Of a stretch of DNA of 64,000 nucleotides, positions 26,338-35,963 are shown one piece after another. The notes under the pieces were generated by a model, which was given only the letters and a program-made list of their open reading frames with translations, had not been told where the DNA came from and searched no databases. The first letter of the stretch is position 1; each line of letters opens with the position of its first letter. The translations under genes and the position numbers were made by a program. This stretch comes from CAMLJR01 sp964500675 (lineage in GTDB: Bacteria > Pseudomonadota > Gammaproteobacteria > Pseudomonadales > CAMLJR01), in the NCBI GenBank assembly GCA_964500675.1, contig CAZCNY010000004.1, positions 62,001 to 126,000 of the forward strand, given 5' to 3'.

Positions 26338-28419
26338 ATGACGAACCGTGAACCGCAATTGATAAATCCTAAATATCGTCCTTATATCGATGGTCTGCGA
26401 GCCATCGCCGTTCTGTCCGTGGTTACATTTCATGCGTTTCCACAGTGGTTAAGCGGCGGATTCATTGGAGTCGACATTTTTTTTGTTATCTCCGGATTTT
26501 TGATCACTACGATTATTTTGGAAAATTTGGAGAAAGGAACCTTCAGCTTCCGGGAGTTTTATAGTCGCCGTATAAAAAGAATTTTTCCCGCGCTCGTTTT
26601 GGTCCTGACCGCAAGCTTGATTTTCGGATGGTTTGCGCTACTGGATGATGAATACAAACAGCTTGGCAAGCATGTCGCCGCTAGCGCTGGATTTATCGCT
26701 AACTTTATTTTATGGAGTGAAGTTGGCTACTTCGACAATAATGCAGACACCAAACCAATGCTCCACTTGTGGAGTCTTGGGGTCGAGGAACAATTTTATA
26801 TTGTATGGCCAGCGCTGCTATGGCTTTGCTATAAACAGAAAAAAAACGCATTTTGGTTGACAATTTTTTTAGTGATAACCTCGTTTTATTTAAATTTATC
26901 CATGATTCGAAGTGATGCCGCCGCCGCTTTCTATTTTCCTCATGCTCGATTTTGGGAAATATTAAGCGGTGGGCTATTGGCATTCACTTTCCAATGCCAG
27001 GAAAAATCAGCCTCTAGTCCGGCATTGAAAATAAAAAATTATATCGTCCGCTGCTTTAAAGCCGAGCTATTTGCAGCCGCAGTGCGGATACCACCCAACG
27101 TGGTTTCCCTTCTTGGCTTATCGCTCATATGTTTCAGCTTCGTTTTCATAAAGCAGGACTTCAATTTCTGGGGCATGTGGGCACTACTTCCAATTGTTGG
27201 CACCGTGATGCTCATATATGTTGGAGCCAATGCGTGGACAAATCGCGTTCTATTATCCAATCGGATATTGGTTTGGTTTGGGCTAATTAGCTATCCGCTG
27301 TATCTGTGGCACTGGCCGCTACTTTCTTTTGCAAGAATTATAGAAAGTGGCACTCCCAGCGTGGCTATCCGGATAATTGCCATACTTACCTCGATCATTC
27401 TTGCGTGGCTGACCTATCGATTAGTAGAAAAGCCGATCCGCTCGCAGGGTTACAACAAAAGCAAGCTGTCGATACTCGTCACGACGATGCTGGTCATTGG
27501 ATCCGCGGGTTATTACATTTATATAAAGGATGGCATCTCTTCTCGCAAAGCCGAGCAAGAAGTTAGCGAGTATTATCCGAAGCCCAAGTACAGACTGAGA
27601 CGTAGCCAGGGATGGCTTTGCGAAAAACAGAAGTTCGCAAATATCAAATGCTTCGTTGAGGGACAAAAACCGAGTGTCGTCGTTCTTGGAGATAGCCACG
27701 CCAACAGTATTTTTTGGGGGCTGCGCGAATTATACAAATCGAGGGGAATCGGTATTGCCCTGCTCGGAGGGGCGGGTGGATGCCCACCTCTTTTCAACGT
27801 AATAAGCAAAGATTCGCCCGGCGAGGACGACCGCCATTGTTTGGAAAACGCATCGGAGCCGCTAAAAGCTGTTTTAGAAGACAGCGACGTTAAGGAGGTG
27901 ATATTAGCGGGCAGGTGGTCGATTTATATCACTTCTCGCGGATTTGGCGAACACGAAATCGGTCGATTCGATCACTGGGTTCTTAGTTATCCCAACGAAC
28001 AAGAGAGCCAAAAATCAAATAGAGAAGTATTTGAAATGGCGCTGGACGACACAATCACAAAACTTCACGCTTCCGGTAAGAAAATTATTTTTCTGTATGA
28101 CGTTCCGGAGATTGATTTTGTGACTAGCAGCTGCGTTCCCCGCCCAATTACGATCACCAAAAATGTCAGGTCACCATGCGCGGTTTCGAAAGAGAGATTC
28201 GAGCAGCGCAATAAGGGTCCGAGACAACTCATTGGACGCGTTTTAAATAAACATCCGTACGTTCGTGTTATAGATCTATCAACGGCACTGTGCGATGAAA
28301 AATATTGTTATGGCGGAATTGGGAAGAATTTGTTTTATGTCGATGAAAATCATTTAAGCCACGTCGGGTCGTCCTATGTAGCAAACAAGCTATCAAATAA
28401 ATTCTTTGTGGGACAATAA
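26338..28419 (+). CDS. Acyltransferase 3 with C-terminal SGNH domain (OafA-type O-acetyltransferase)
   Basis: 693 residues. The N-terminal acyltransferase-3 part (about 1-370) opens KYRPYIDGLRAIAVLSVVTFH and has GGFIGVDIFFVISGFLI. A soluble C-terminal SGNH esterase-like domain (about 430-690) has VVLGDSHANS (Ser near 450) and DENHLSHVGS (Asp-His near 668). Such two-domain proteins O-acetylate LPS or other glycans, with the membrane part passing acetyl across the membrane. This gene ends the plus-strand block and faces the minus-strand block with a gap of 15 bases. Confidence 0.93.
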   Translation: MTNREPQLINPKYRPYIDGLRAIAVLSVVTFHAFPQWLSGGFIGVDIFFVISGFLITTIILENLEKGTFSFREFYSRRIKRIFPALVLVLTASLIFGWFALLDDEYKQLGKHVAASAGFIANFILWSEVGYFDNNADTKPMLHLWSLGVEEQFYIVWPALLWLCYKQKKNAFWLTIFLVITSFYLNLSMIRSDAAAAFYFPHARFWEILSGGLLAFTFQCQEKSASSPALKIKNYIVRCFKAELFAAAVRIPPNVVSLLGLSLICFSFVFIKQDFNFWGMWALLPIVGTVMLIYVGANAWTNRVLLSNRILVWFGLISYPLYLWHWPLLSFARIIESGTPSVAIRIIAILTSIILAWLTYRLVEKPIRSQGYNKSKLSILVTTMLVIGSAGYYIYIKDGISSRKAEQEVSEYYPKPKYRLRRSQGWLCEKQKFANIKCFVEGQKPSVVVLGDSHANSIFWGLRELYKSRGIGIALLGGAGGCPPLFNVISKDSPGEDDRHCLENASEPLKAVLEDSDVKEVILAGRWSIYITSRGFGEHEIGRFDHWVLSYPNEQESQKSNREVFEMALDDTITKLHASGKKIIFLYDVPEIDFVTSSCVPRPITITKNVRSPCAVSKERFEQRNKGPRQLIGRVLNKHPYVRVIDLSTALCDEKYCYGGIGKNLFYVDENHLSHVGSSYVANKLSNKFFVGQ

Positions 28420-28434
28420 AGCTTTCGCTTCAAA

Positions 28435-29241
28435 CTATGCGAGATCATTGGGCTCTACGTGCCACCATCGATATTTCGATGTTGCTTCGACGATACGATC
28501 GCACAGTTCTCCAGACAATTTACCCAGGTGCGGAAATAAATATTCAGTGGATATTTTATTCCCATAAACAAAGTGCTCAGACGAAAAATCCATGTATTTT
28601 TCATCAAATTCAAATCCGATAAAGTTAAAAATTTTATCGAGCTGTAATTTTTTAGCGTGACACATTCGCTCAAATTGATTCAAGAAAATGCGATCGGGGA
28701 ATTTAGCTTTTGCCTCCAGATAGCCTTCCGCATAGCCCCTATATCTTTCGACGTTGTCCGAAAAGTTCTCTACAAGCCAGTTTTCTGCGTCATCACGATG
28801 CCCAGACCAATTTGCCCACGATAGAAATAAGGCACGAGGATCACGCACATTGACTATGGCGGGAACGCCTGGCACTTTTGCTAGAACTTCAGACAGATGC
28901 CTCATATAAATGGGCGTCTTGTCAAAAATAAAGCTTTTTTTATTGGTTATAAACGGGCATCTCTCCCTGGCCCTTCGATAACTCTCGCTCCACGCATCGG
29001 TATCACAAATATAGAGTACGTCCTCGCGAGATAGCTTCCATGTCCGACGGAAATAAGCGTAGTAAGGTTGATAGTACCTGAAATCGCGAGGGCTGTTGCC
29101 AAGCAACAGGCCGCCCTCAAAGCCTGAATCCAAATCGGGGTGGCGTCGCAAAATCTCGTTTAATAGTGTCGTTCCTGATTTTTCAAAACCACAGATGATG
29201 GCAACCAATGGGTCAAATAGTTTTGTTTTAGTGATGTTCAC
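28435..29241 (-). CDS. Sulfotransferase-family protein
   Basis: 268 residues from a GTG that overlaps the upstream stop (GTGA). VAIICGFEKSGTTLLNEIL (about 13-31) is the PAPS 5'-phosphosulfate loop with Lys-Ser-Gly-Thr-Thr. PAIVNVRDPRALFLSWANW (about 127-145) is the 3'-phosphate segment. It is the canonical sulfotransferase layout and should sulfate a carbohydrate. It is the distal gene of a tightly packed minus-strand series. Confidence 0.85.
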   Translation of the reverse strand: MNITKTKLFDPLVAIICGFEKSGTTLLNEILRRHPDLDSGFEGGLLLGNSPRDFRYYQPYYAYFRRTWKLSREDVLYICDTDAWSESYRRARERCPFITNKKSFIFDKTPIYMRHLSEVLAKVPGVPAIVNVRDPRALFLSWANWSGHRDDAENWLVENFSDNVERYRGYAEGYLEAKAKFPDRIFLNQFERMCHAKKLQLDKIFNFIGFEFDEKYMDFSSEHFVYGNKISTEYLFPHLGKLSGELCDRIVEATSKYRWWHVEPNDLA

Positions 29242-30803
29242 GCGATTAAAAACTCGTTTTCTGCAATGCCAGTGTCGGCGCCAGTCCGCAGAGCTCGATC
29301 CAGCTCGACTGAAAAGCTCCGCGCTTCAGCAAATGGATGCCAGATCAGGCTCCCGCCACCAGCCGCTAACCGCATGGTTAACTCGGCCCCGGCCGCTAAA
29401 GTGCTCATCGGATCATGGCGCCAGCCGCCGACCTCACGGAAAGCATGCCTTCTAAACAGCAGGCAACCCGCTTGTAAGACGTTCACGCGGCGATCGAGCA
29501 CCAAATTGGCAAAGTACCCGCTGCTTTTCGTCTCGCGCGCACAGCATGAAACGCCGATGCTGGAATCTGGATCATGCGTTACCCGCAACGGCCCCAGCAC
29601 CTCTTGCGTGCTGGTGATGTATTTAATCCCAACAGCATCAACATGGGTTCTCTGGCTGTGCCCGAACCACGAATCCCAAGCCTGCGGAAATGGCGGTGAG
29701 AACCCCGCTGATACAAACCCAATGATTTCCGAACGCTGGCACTGGGCCCACTCATTTAAGCGCTTTGCGCCATCCTCAGCGTCGATAATCAGAGTACTCC
29801 ATTGGATATTGAATAAAGTGCTGATCTGCTGCCAAGCAGATACGGTGGCACGCACGAGTTTTTCGTCGGCGCCATATATTACCAATGCAACGGGCTGATG
29901 CTGATATGGCCAGATGACTTGATTATAAAGTAGTGCGCCCGGACAGGCCTTTACATGCGCCGAAAATCCTCTGCGATTTAAATGCTCGGTTACTGCTCTG
30001 CGAGCCGCTCGCGCAGCCTTAGCCAATTGACTGCTGGAAAAGGAAGATTCTACTTTGCGCCAGTGATAAAGGATTTCAGCGATGTGAACAATATTATCTT
30101 CAGAAATACTTTCAAGTGCACGCAACGCCAATTCATAATCTTGGCTTCCCTCAAAGCCTTGATTAAAGCCACCGAGGGCACGCAGCAAATCGGTGGCATA
30201 AACCGTTAAGTGATTCAGATAATTCTGCCCCAAAAATAAATCGTAATTCCAATCGGGCTTGAAGAACGGCTCAACGCGTTGGCCACGGCCATCAAGTCGA
30301 TCAGAGTCGCTATAGATTAATCGAGCTTCCGGTTTTTTCTGTATGCAATTCACGACGCACAGCAAGGCATGCGATGGCATGACATCATCGTGATCCATGA
30401 GAGCGCAATAACTACCCGCCGCCATTTTCAATGCCTGATTGGTGGCGGCAGCGATACCGCAATTTTTTGGCGAGAGTAGTAAGCTAATCCGAGGTTCAAT
30501 CGCAGCGTACCCTCGCAAAATTTCTCTGACCTCTTCTCGCTCGGAAGCATCATCAACGATGCATAACTGCCAGTTTGTGTAAATCTGCTGAACTACCGAG
30601 TCGATCGCTTCCTTTAGAAATTGAACATCGCTGTTATATGTGGGAAATAAGATAGAGATTTTTATAGGCGCGGCTGCAAACTGTGTCCTTAAACAATTTA
30701 ATCCCGCTTGCGAGCGGGGCTGCTCGCGGTATTTAATCCAGTCTTGGTAATCTGCATCGCTTACAACAAGATGTTGGCCTACTTCGCTGAGTTTCACGAT
30801 CAA
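29238..30803 (-). CDS. Glycosyltransferase family 2 protein
   Basis: About 520 residues. The start is TTG 30803 or GTG 30797; both overlap or adjoin the upstream stop. A GT-A domain covers about 45-290: KISILFPTYNSDVQFLKEAI, QLCIVDDASE, and the metal site ALMDHDDVMP. A second region (about 300-520) looks like a degenerate or accessory glycosyltransferase-like domain. The first domain resembles O-antigen and capsule chain transferases. It is translationally coupled to the genes on either side. Confidence 0.85.
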   Translation of the reverse strand: MIVKLSEVGQHLVVSDADYQDWIKYREQPRSQAGLNCLRTQFAAAPIKISILFPTYNSDVQFLKEAIDSVVQQIYTNWQLCIVDDASEREEVREILRGYAAIEPRISLLLSPKNCGIAAATNQALKMAAGSYCALMDHDDVMPSHALLCVVNCIQKKPEARLIYSDSDRLDGRGQRVEPFFKPDWNYDLFLGQNYLNHLTVYATDLLRALGGFNQGFEGSQDYELALRALESISEDNIVHIAEILYHWRKVESSFSSSQLAKAARAARRAVTEHLNRRGFSAHVKACPGALLYNQVIWPYQHQPVALVIYGADEKLVRATVSAWQQISTLFNIQWSTLIIDAEDGAKRLNEWAQCQRSEIIGFVSAGFSPPFPQAWDSWFGHSQRTHVDAVGIKYITSTQEVLGPLRVTHDPDSSIGVSCCARETKSSGYFANLVLDRRVNVLQAGCLLFRRHAFREVGGWRHDPMSTLAAGAELTMRLAAGGGSLIWHPFAEARSFSVELDRALRTGADTGIAENEFLIA

Positions 30804-31717
30804 CCGGTTTTCATAAGCTGCGAGGCGGGCCTATTCGGCATATGCCCATAAAAAAGAAGCGGTTTCTGGGTCACCTCGTACGGTTCGCCACGTATTTCGA
30901 GATATTGAGCTAAATAGCTATCCCATTTTTCCCGCTGCTTTTCAATCGTCGTGTTTGTGCTAATGCCGCCGTGAATTTGATGGAAGCTGGCTTCGCCAAG
31001 CAATTGCACGATCGTGACATCATCCAGCCGCGACAGCTCGCGATAAAGATCGGGCAGAAGTATGCCGCCGCCGGGAAGATCAAAGCGTTCGTCGCAACCA
31101 CCTACAGCGAGAAAAGTTTCCTTGCGTACAAATAAACAATTGCTTTCAAACATTCTAATAAACCAAAACAGCTTCGGCCGAGTTTGCGGGTCGTCGACAA
31201 TGCGAAATGGCACCCCGATTTCAAAGAGTCGATAACCATCTTCCGGCCAATCAATTTTTGCAAGCAGCGCATCTTCGACCGCTTCATTGTACCCTTCGCT
31301 GATGGTCCGCATCTGTGAGTCGGGGCCAAGAAAAAATGGTGCGGTCAATACCAGTGGATTTGCATGTACAGCAAACATTTCTAATCCATGGTGCAGGACA
31401 CCCGGGGTCAGTATATGGGCACCATCGATCATGATGGCCAAAATATCGCCTTTGGCGATACTCACGCCATAGTTAATAGCATAAGCGGGTGAAGGCGGCG
31501 GCGTATCGAGGTAGTGATATTGAATATTGTCACCAAGCGCTTCGATGCCAGTTTTTTCGAGAGCTTTTTCTGAGCCGTTATCAACGACAATTATCTCGTA
31601 ATCATTTGAGTTAATTTTCCGTTGATACCGTGTGGTTAGCGCTTGAATAGAGCGCGGAGCGGCTCTTTCCATGTTATAAACGACGATAATGACGGAAAGT
31701 TTTTTGTTGTCTGTCAT
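30800..31717 (-). CDS. Glycosyltransferase family 2 protein, paralogue B of a three-member set
   Basis: 305 residues. LSVIIVVYNMERAAPRSIQ opens the GT-A fold, DYEIIVVDNGS follows, and ILAIMIDGAHILTPGV stands where the DXD motif is expected. EGYNEAVEDALLAKIDWPEDG and LLGEASFHQIHGG match paralogues A and C. The last bases overlap the next gene. The shared unusual motif suggests a common, perhaps special, donor or acceptor for the set. Confidence 0.82.
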   Translation of the reverse strand: MTDNKKLSVIIVVYNMERAAPRSIQALTTRYQRKINSNDYEIIVVDNGSEKALEKTGIEALGDNIQYHYLDTPPPSPAYAINYGVSIAKGDILAIMIDGAHILTPGVLHHGLEMFAVHANPLVLTAPFFLGPDSQMRTISEGYNEAVEDALLAKIDWPEDGYRLFEIGVPFRIVDDPQTRPKLFWFIRMFESNCLFVRKETFLAVGGCDERFDLPGGGILLPDLYRELSRLDDVTIVQLLGEASFHQIHGGISTNTTIEKQREKWDSYLAQYLEIRGEPYEVTQKPLLFYGHMPNRPASQLMKTG

Positions 31718-31766
31718 AACAGCCGCTCAATTATTTCTCTAGAAATTTAGCTCAAGCTTGTCAAGC

Positions 31767-32669
31767 TTAATATTTTAATGGCCTGTTCCATAAGTGTATT
31801 TTTGAGTAGTGTGTCGGCAGGTGGCCAAAATAGAATATGTCTTTCGTCGTCATAACCGCATCCTTACCCCGAATTTGACGATACTGATCGTGGTATCGCT
31901 CTATTTTCGCGTCGCGCTCAGTAAGATTAACATTCGTGGTCGTACCACCGTGCAATTGATGAAAACTTCCTTCCCCTATTAGTTGTACCGGAACAGCACC
32001 TTCGGCATTGACCGATTCTAGGCATAGATCGATATTCAAAAACCCGCCCCCGGGTATGTCAAACCGCTCATTCGCCCCGCCTATCGCATCAAAATGCTGT
32101 CGATTTAAAAACAGGCAGTTACTCTCGAATATTTTGTTGAACCAAGTCATTTTCGGCTGACGCCCTTGGATTGGAACACCGATTTCGAACAGCTTGTAAC
32201 CTTCGTTCGGCCAGCATATAGACTGAAGCAATCTATCCTCCTCTGTCTTACAGTACCCGTCCAAGATACTCTCATTTTGAGAGGCGGGGCCAAGATAGAA
32301 AAAACGCGTTATCACGACTGGGTTTGCGAACGCGGCAAACATTTGTAATGCGAGACGAAAAACCCCCGGCGTCAATATGTGGGCACCGTCTATCATTAGA
32401 CAAACGATATCTCCGGTGCTGGCTCTTACGCCGTAATTTATTGCAAAAGCAGGTGACGGCGGAGCGCCTTTGAGAAAATGGTAGTGAAAATTACGACCAC
32501 AGGCATCTATTGCAGTCGGATCTAACGGTTCAGTTGAGTTGTTGTCAATAACAAGAACTTCGTACTCTAATTCTTCACAACCTTGCTGATAGGTGCGCTG
32601 CAAAGATTGCAATGTGCGAGGAATCTCTCTCCTCATATTGTGTGCAATAACAATGACAGATAATTTCAT
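31767..32669 (-). CDS. Glycosyltransferase family 2 protein, paralogue C of a three-member set
   Basis: 300 residues, the closest relative of paralogue B in the window: MKLSVIVIAHNMRREIPRTL, EYEVLVIDNNST, CLMIDGAHILTPGVFR, DGYCKTEEDRLLQSICWPNEG and IGEGSFHQLHGGTTT. It again lacks a second acidic residue after the MID of the metal site. It lies 49 bases from paralogue B in the same direction. It probably arose by duplication within the island. Confidence 0.82.
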   Translation of the reverse strand: MKLSVIVIAHNMRREIPRTLQSLQRTYQQGCEELEYEVLVIDNNSTEPLDPTAIDACGRNFHYHFLKGAPPSPAFAINYGVRASTGDIVCLMIDGAHILTPGVFRLALQMFAAFANPVVITRFFYLGPASQNESILDGYCKTEEDRLLQSICWPNEGYKLFEIGVPIQGRQPKMTWFNKIFESNCLFLNRQHFDAIGGANERFDIPGGGFLNIDLCLESVNAEGAVPVQLIGEGSFHQLHGGTTTNVNLTERDAKIERYHDQYRQIRGKDAVMTTKDIFYFGHLPTHYSKIHLWNRPLKY

Positions 32670-32719
32670 AGAAAATCCATTAAAAAATCATTCTAATTGA
32701 GCGAGCGTAGACACACGCG

Positions 32720-33565
32720 CTAACGCGCATTATCAAGCTGGGCCTCGAGTACCCCAACACGGGTTTCGGCATCCTTAAGGCGCTGCGCAATAGCTTGCAT
32801 CATAACGCCATCAACACAACGCAGATGTTCCGCCTGCTCAATCAAGGAACGACTTTCCTCTGTAGGGGTTAAGCGCGCAATTAGTGTCTGTAAGCCGCTG
32901 TTGCTAAACATGCGCTGTTTAGTGACGAGGATTCCAAGCCCATAGTAAAAAGGTATATGTAAAAAATGCCAATTCAGCGCGGAGTCCCGCAGATAATCGC
33001 CCACCGCCGTCAATACGCCGTTGCGAGAACCGCCTTCGTGCACCGCGTTGCATAACCATCGATTCATACCACCATCGGTAACGAGCTCCGTCCTATTCGG
33101 GAGAATTCCCTTCTTTTCATACGGCTGCCTGAACTCCTCTGGGATAGTATCCGGGTTATAGTACAAATCTCGCCGTCCATAAGGCCAGCCCAAATCGTGC
33201 ACAAAAATAATTGGTTGCGCGATAGGATCTTTTCCATGTATCTCTTCGAGCTGTTTAAGTTCGTTGTAGACTGTGTACCAATTGTGATCGCCATCGACCA
33301 TCGCCACATCGACTCTCGGCAAATGTCGAATTACATTCAGGCTCAGGTCGCCATGGAACGTCATGTACGATTTGTTATCTTCCGCAAACTGCACTGCTTC
33401 AAATCCGGGATATGGATCGATCGAGTGCAGATGACCACCGACATTTTTTACATATTGAAGCAAAACCTTGGTGCTTGCCCCGTATTCAGCACCTATCTCT
33501 AAGATAATTTTGGCATCGGCAGCCCTACAAAGCGGGTGAAGAATTTTTCGCCAGAGTTTAATCAT
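32720..33565 (-). CDS. Class I SAM-dependent methyltransferase
   Basis: 281 residues. AKIILEIGAEYGASTKVLLQ (about 18-37) is the SAM-binding loop with a Gly-poor variant of GxGxG. HSIDPYPGF (about 47-55) supplies the acidic residue for ribose binding. VAMVDGDHNWYTVYNELK fits a Methyltransf_24 or cephalosporin-hydroxylase-like fold. A C-terminal coiled coil (ETRVGVLEAQLDNAR) may mediate complex formation. In this setting it is likely to methylate a sugar of the O-chain or cap it; the target is unknown. Confidence 0.78.
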   Translation of the reverse strand: MIKLWRKILHPLCRAADAKIILEIGAEYGASTKVLLQYVKNVGGHLHSIDPYPGFEAVQFAEDNKSYMTFHGDLSLNVIRHLPRVDVAMVDGDHNWYTVYNELKQLEEIHGKDPIAQPIIFVHDLGWPYGRRDLYYNPDTIPEEFRQPYEKKGILPNRTELVTDGGMNRWLCNAVHEGGSRNGVLTAVGDYLRDSALNWHFLHIPFYYGLGILVTKQRMFSNSGLQTLIARLTPTEESRSLIEQAEHLRCVDGVMMQAIAQRLKDAETRVGVLEAQLDNAR

Positions 33566-33752
33566 GCTTTTTCCTTTAACTGGTCACGCGAGGCGGTTGA
33601 GATAAAACTCCCATCCCGACTTAATTATCTCAGTAAATTTTCATGGCGTAACTATGCCAGCGTATCTCTAAAAGCTGACCCTTGTCGGATTATTCGCAGA
33701 CAAAAAATGCTCATTGGCTGCGATGAATAGAGCCAGCCGCTTACTTTTTTAC

Positions 33753-35963
33753 TCACAATAAATCGCGTGCAATTTGATGCAATGCGCGGGGAGACAGCAG
33801 GCGCTTAATTCGCCGTTGAAGTGAAAAGGGAATAACACGCAAGCAAACGCGCATCAGTTGCATCTGACGCAAGCGCAACAAAATCCGCAAAATTCGCTCG
33901 CCGCGAGAGTTGGATGCATCGTGTAGTGGACAAACTTGTATCTGCTGCAACACCTCAAACCAGCTAGCGCGAGCAGCATCGGGAATTCTAGCGGCACACG
34001 ATGTATCGATATAATTGGCCGCATAACTAAACTCACCCGTGTTGGGTAGCGGTTGGCTTTCCCAGGGGAAATCTTCTGCGGTCTTATTTAAAAAAGCATC
34101 GTGCTCGATTTGCTCAATTTTTTGTAGCCATTGTTCTGGTGTGGTTGGGAAGGGTTGCAGCCAGCTCAGCGGTCGGCCATCTAAACGCTCGATAAAAGCC
34201 CCCAGCGCAGGCGCCAACACCGGATAGCCGCCACGCAGACAGGCACTCAAGGTATAGCTATAAGTTTCGGGCCACTGACAGGGAAACCAGACTAAGTGAG
34301 GCGCTATCTCTGCAATTTGTGTATCGAGCATGTTATCTTCGTATGCACCGTGCACGACAATTACTTTGTTGAGCTCGCGATAAGCATAACCCAACAGATG
34401 AAACTCGATACGGCGCTCAAGCTTGGCAGCCAGCAATGCGGTTTGCTCCAAAATATCCGCACCTTTTTCTAGCCCGAGAGCGCCTAGTACAATGACTCTA
34501 AACTTTTCTCCCGGTTTGAGTTTCATATATCGAACAGCGGTATACGGAGCATCTACCTCCCAATCAGGGTGCGGTGCAAAGGTAATGTGAAGCTCCGGAA
34601 AATATTCAGCGAACAGAGCTGCGGTATAATGAGTTGGCGCAAAGATACGTTGCGCTCCACGCAACAGCTCTGCCGTGAACTGACGCCACTGGCTAGGCGT
34701 GTAGCCGAGTGGAACCTCTGCATGCTCAGCGCAAACCGCATCGCGTATTTTTGCATCCATACAAAATCGACCGGTTTTATCCGTCAAAGCCGGGTTGCCA
34801 TTGATCAGATAATAGTCGTGCAGCGTTATATCGTATGCGAAATTTTTATGCTTCAATAAATATGCAACAAAAAACTCAATATCCTTTATATGATGTATAT
34901 GTGCTTTGGAGATACCCAGGTAAGAGACAACTCGCAAAAAAAGCTCAGCCTGCTGTGGCCACGCAAAATACAGGTTAATCCTCCCCCACTCCGTTTGGGC
35001 AGAAAGCTCCAAGCGACGCAAAGAAGACGTACGCACCACAAAAAAATAAGCTTGCTGCGATACGTGGTTCGCCAATTCGCGGACATGCTTCGCAGTACCG
35101 CCATCCAAGTTATGGGTAACACACAGAATCCGCTGGCGTTCCGGCCTGAGCATCGCCAGCTGCGCCTGAATACGGTATATTTGCGGCGTATCGGCGTTTA
35201 TAAATTCGTGTACCAATCCATGGTAGTCGGGATAAAGTCGATTTAATACTTGCATGGCGGAAGCCACTAGTCGCGCTTTCTCTTCTCCAAAGCTGACTGC
35301 GCCGCAATGATAGACAAACACATTGGTGCACAACACATTGCGCCACTTGCGTGCCGCCAACCTTCTGCAGAAATCATTTTCTTCGCCATAGCCGCGGCCA
35401 AACAATTCCTCATTGAGACAACCAATATCATCAAGTGCTTTCCGCGCGATAAACATACAAAATCCGACGGCTGTCGGCATATCGATAGTTGCGGGAGTTA
35501 CGTGCTGCGCAAAAATACCATCGATCTCCTCAACGCTCCAGTTTGACGGTAGCTCAGAACTCTGACATAGGGTGGGGAAACTGCATATTTCTGCATTATT
35601 GGAAAAGGGTGTTACCGTTGCAATGCGTGGATCGGATTGCGCGCACGCTAACAACCGATCAAGCCAGTCATTTGCGACTTTCGTGTCGCTATTCAGTAAT
35701 ACCACGTCGCGATCATGGTGTAGCGTCAAACCACGATTCACGGTTTTCACAAAGCCGACATTTGCTGGGTTTACGAGCAGTGTAATGAGGCCCTGTGCAG
35801 CCAACCCCTCCAAATAACTGAGTAAACGCCGCTCAGGCCCAGCATCATAAATCGCGATAATCTCATGTGGGGCAGCGTTTTTTGCATCCAATACACTACG
35901 CAAACAGGCTACCGTTTCGGAATACCCGCCATAAATTGGAATGATGACATCAGCTGTCTTCAC
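33753..35963 (-). CDS. Two-domain glycosyltransferase (GT2 plus GT4-like)
   Basis: 736 residues, GTG start overlapping the upstream stop (GTGA). The N-terminal GT2 domain (about 1-250) has ADVIIPIYGGYSETVACL, VVLLNSDTKVANDWLDRL as metal site, and GYGEENDFCRRLA as the acceptor-side motif. A GT-B-type domain follows (about 275-620): ILCVTHNLDGGTAKHVREL, FRVIVLGALGLEKGADIL and WPETYSYTLSACLRGGYPVLAP. Together they may add two successive sugars. A basic helical tail closes the protein. It is the largest transferase of the island. Confidence 0.88.
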   Translation of the reverse strand: MKTADVIIPIYGGYSETVACLRSVLDAKNAAPHEIIAIYDAGPERRLLSYLEGLAAQGLITLLVNPANVGFVKTVNRGLTLHHDRDVVLLNSDTKVANDWLDRLLACAQSDPRIATVTPFSNNAEICSFPTLCQSSELPSNWSVEEIDGIFAQHVTPATIDMPTAVGFCMFIARKALDDIGCLNEELFGRGYGEENDFCRRLAARKWRNVLCTNVFVYHCGAVSFGEEKARLVASAMQVLNRLYPDYHGLVHEFINADTPQIYRIQAQLAMLRPERQRILCVTHNLDGGTAKHVRELANHVSQQAYFFVVRTSSLRRLELSAQTEWGRINLYFAWPQQAELFLRVVSYLGISKAHIHHIKDIEFFVAYLLKHKNFAYDITLHDYYLINGNPALTDKTGRFCMDAKIRDAVCAEHAEVPLGYTPSQWRQFTAELLRGAQRIFAPTHYTAALFAEYFPELHITFAPHPDWEVDAPYTAVRYMKLKPGEKFRVIVLGALGLEKGADILEQTALLAAKLERRIEFHLLGYAYRELNKVIVVHGAYEDNMLDTQIAEIAPHLVWFPCQWPETYSYTLSACLRGGYPVLAPALGAFIERLDGRPLSWLQPFPTTPEQWLQKIEQIEHDAFLNKTAEDFPWESQPLPNTGEFSYAANYIDTSCAARIPDAARASWFEVLQQIQVCPLHDASNSRGERILRILLRLRQMQLMRVCLRVIPFSLQRRIKRLLSPRALHQIARDLL

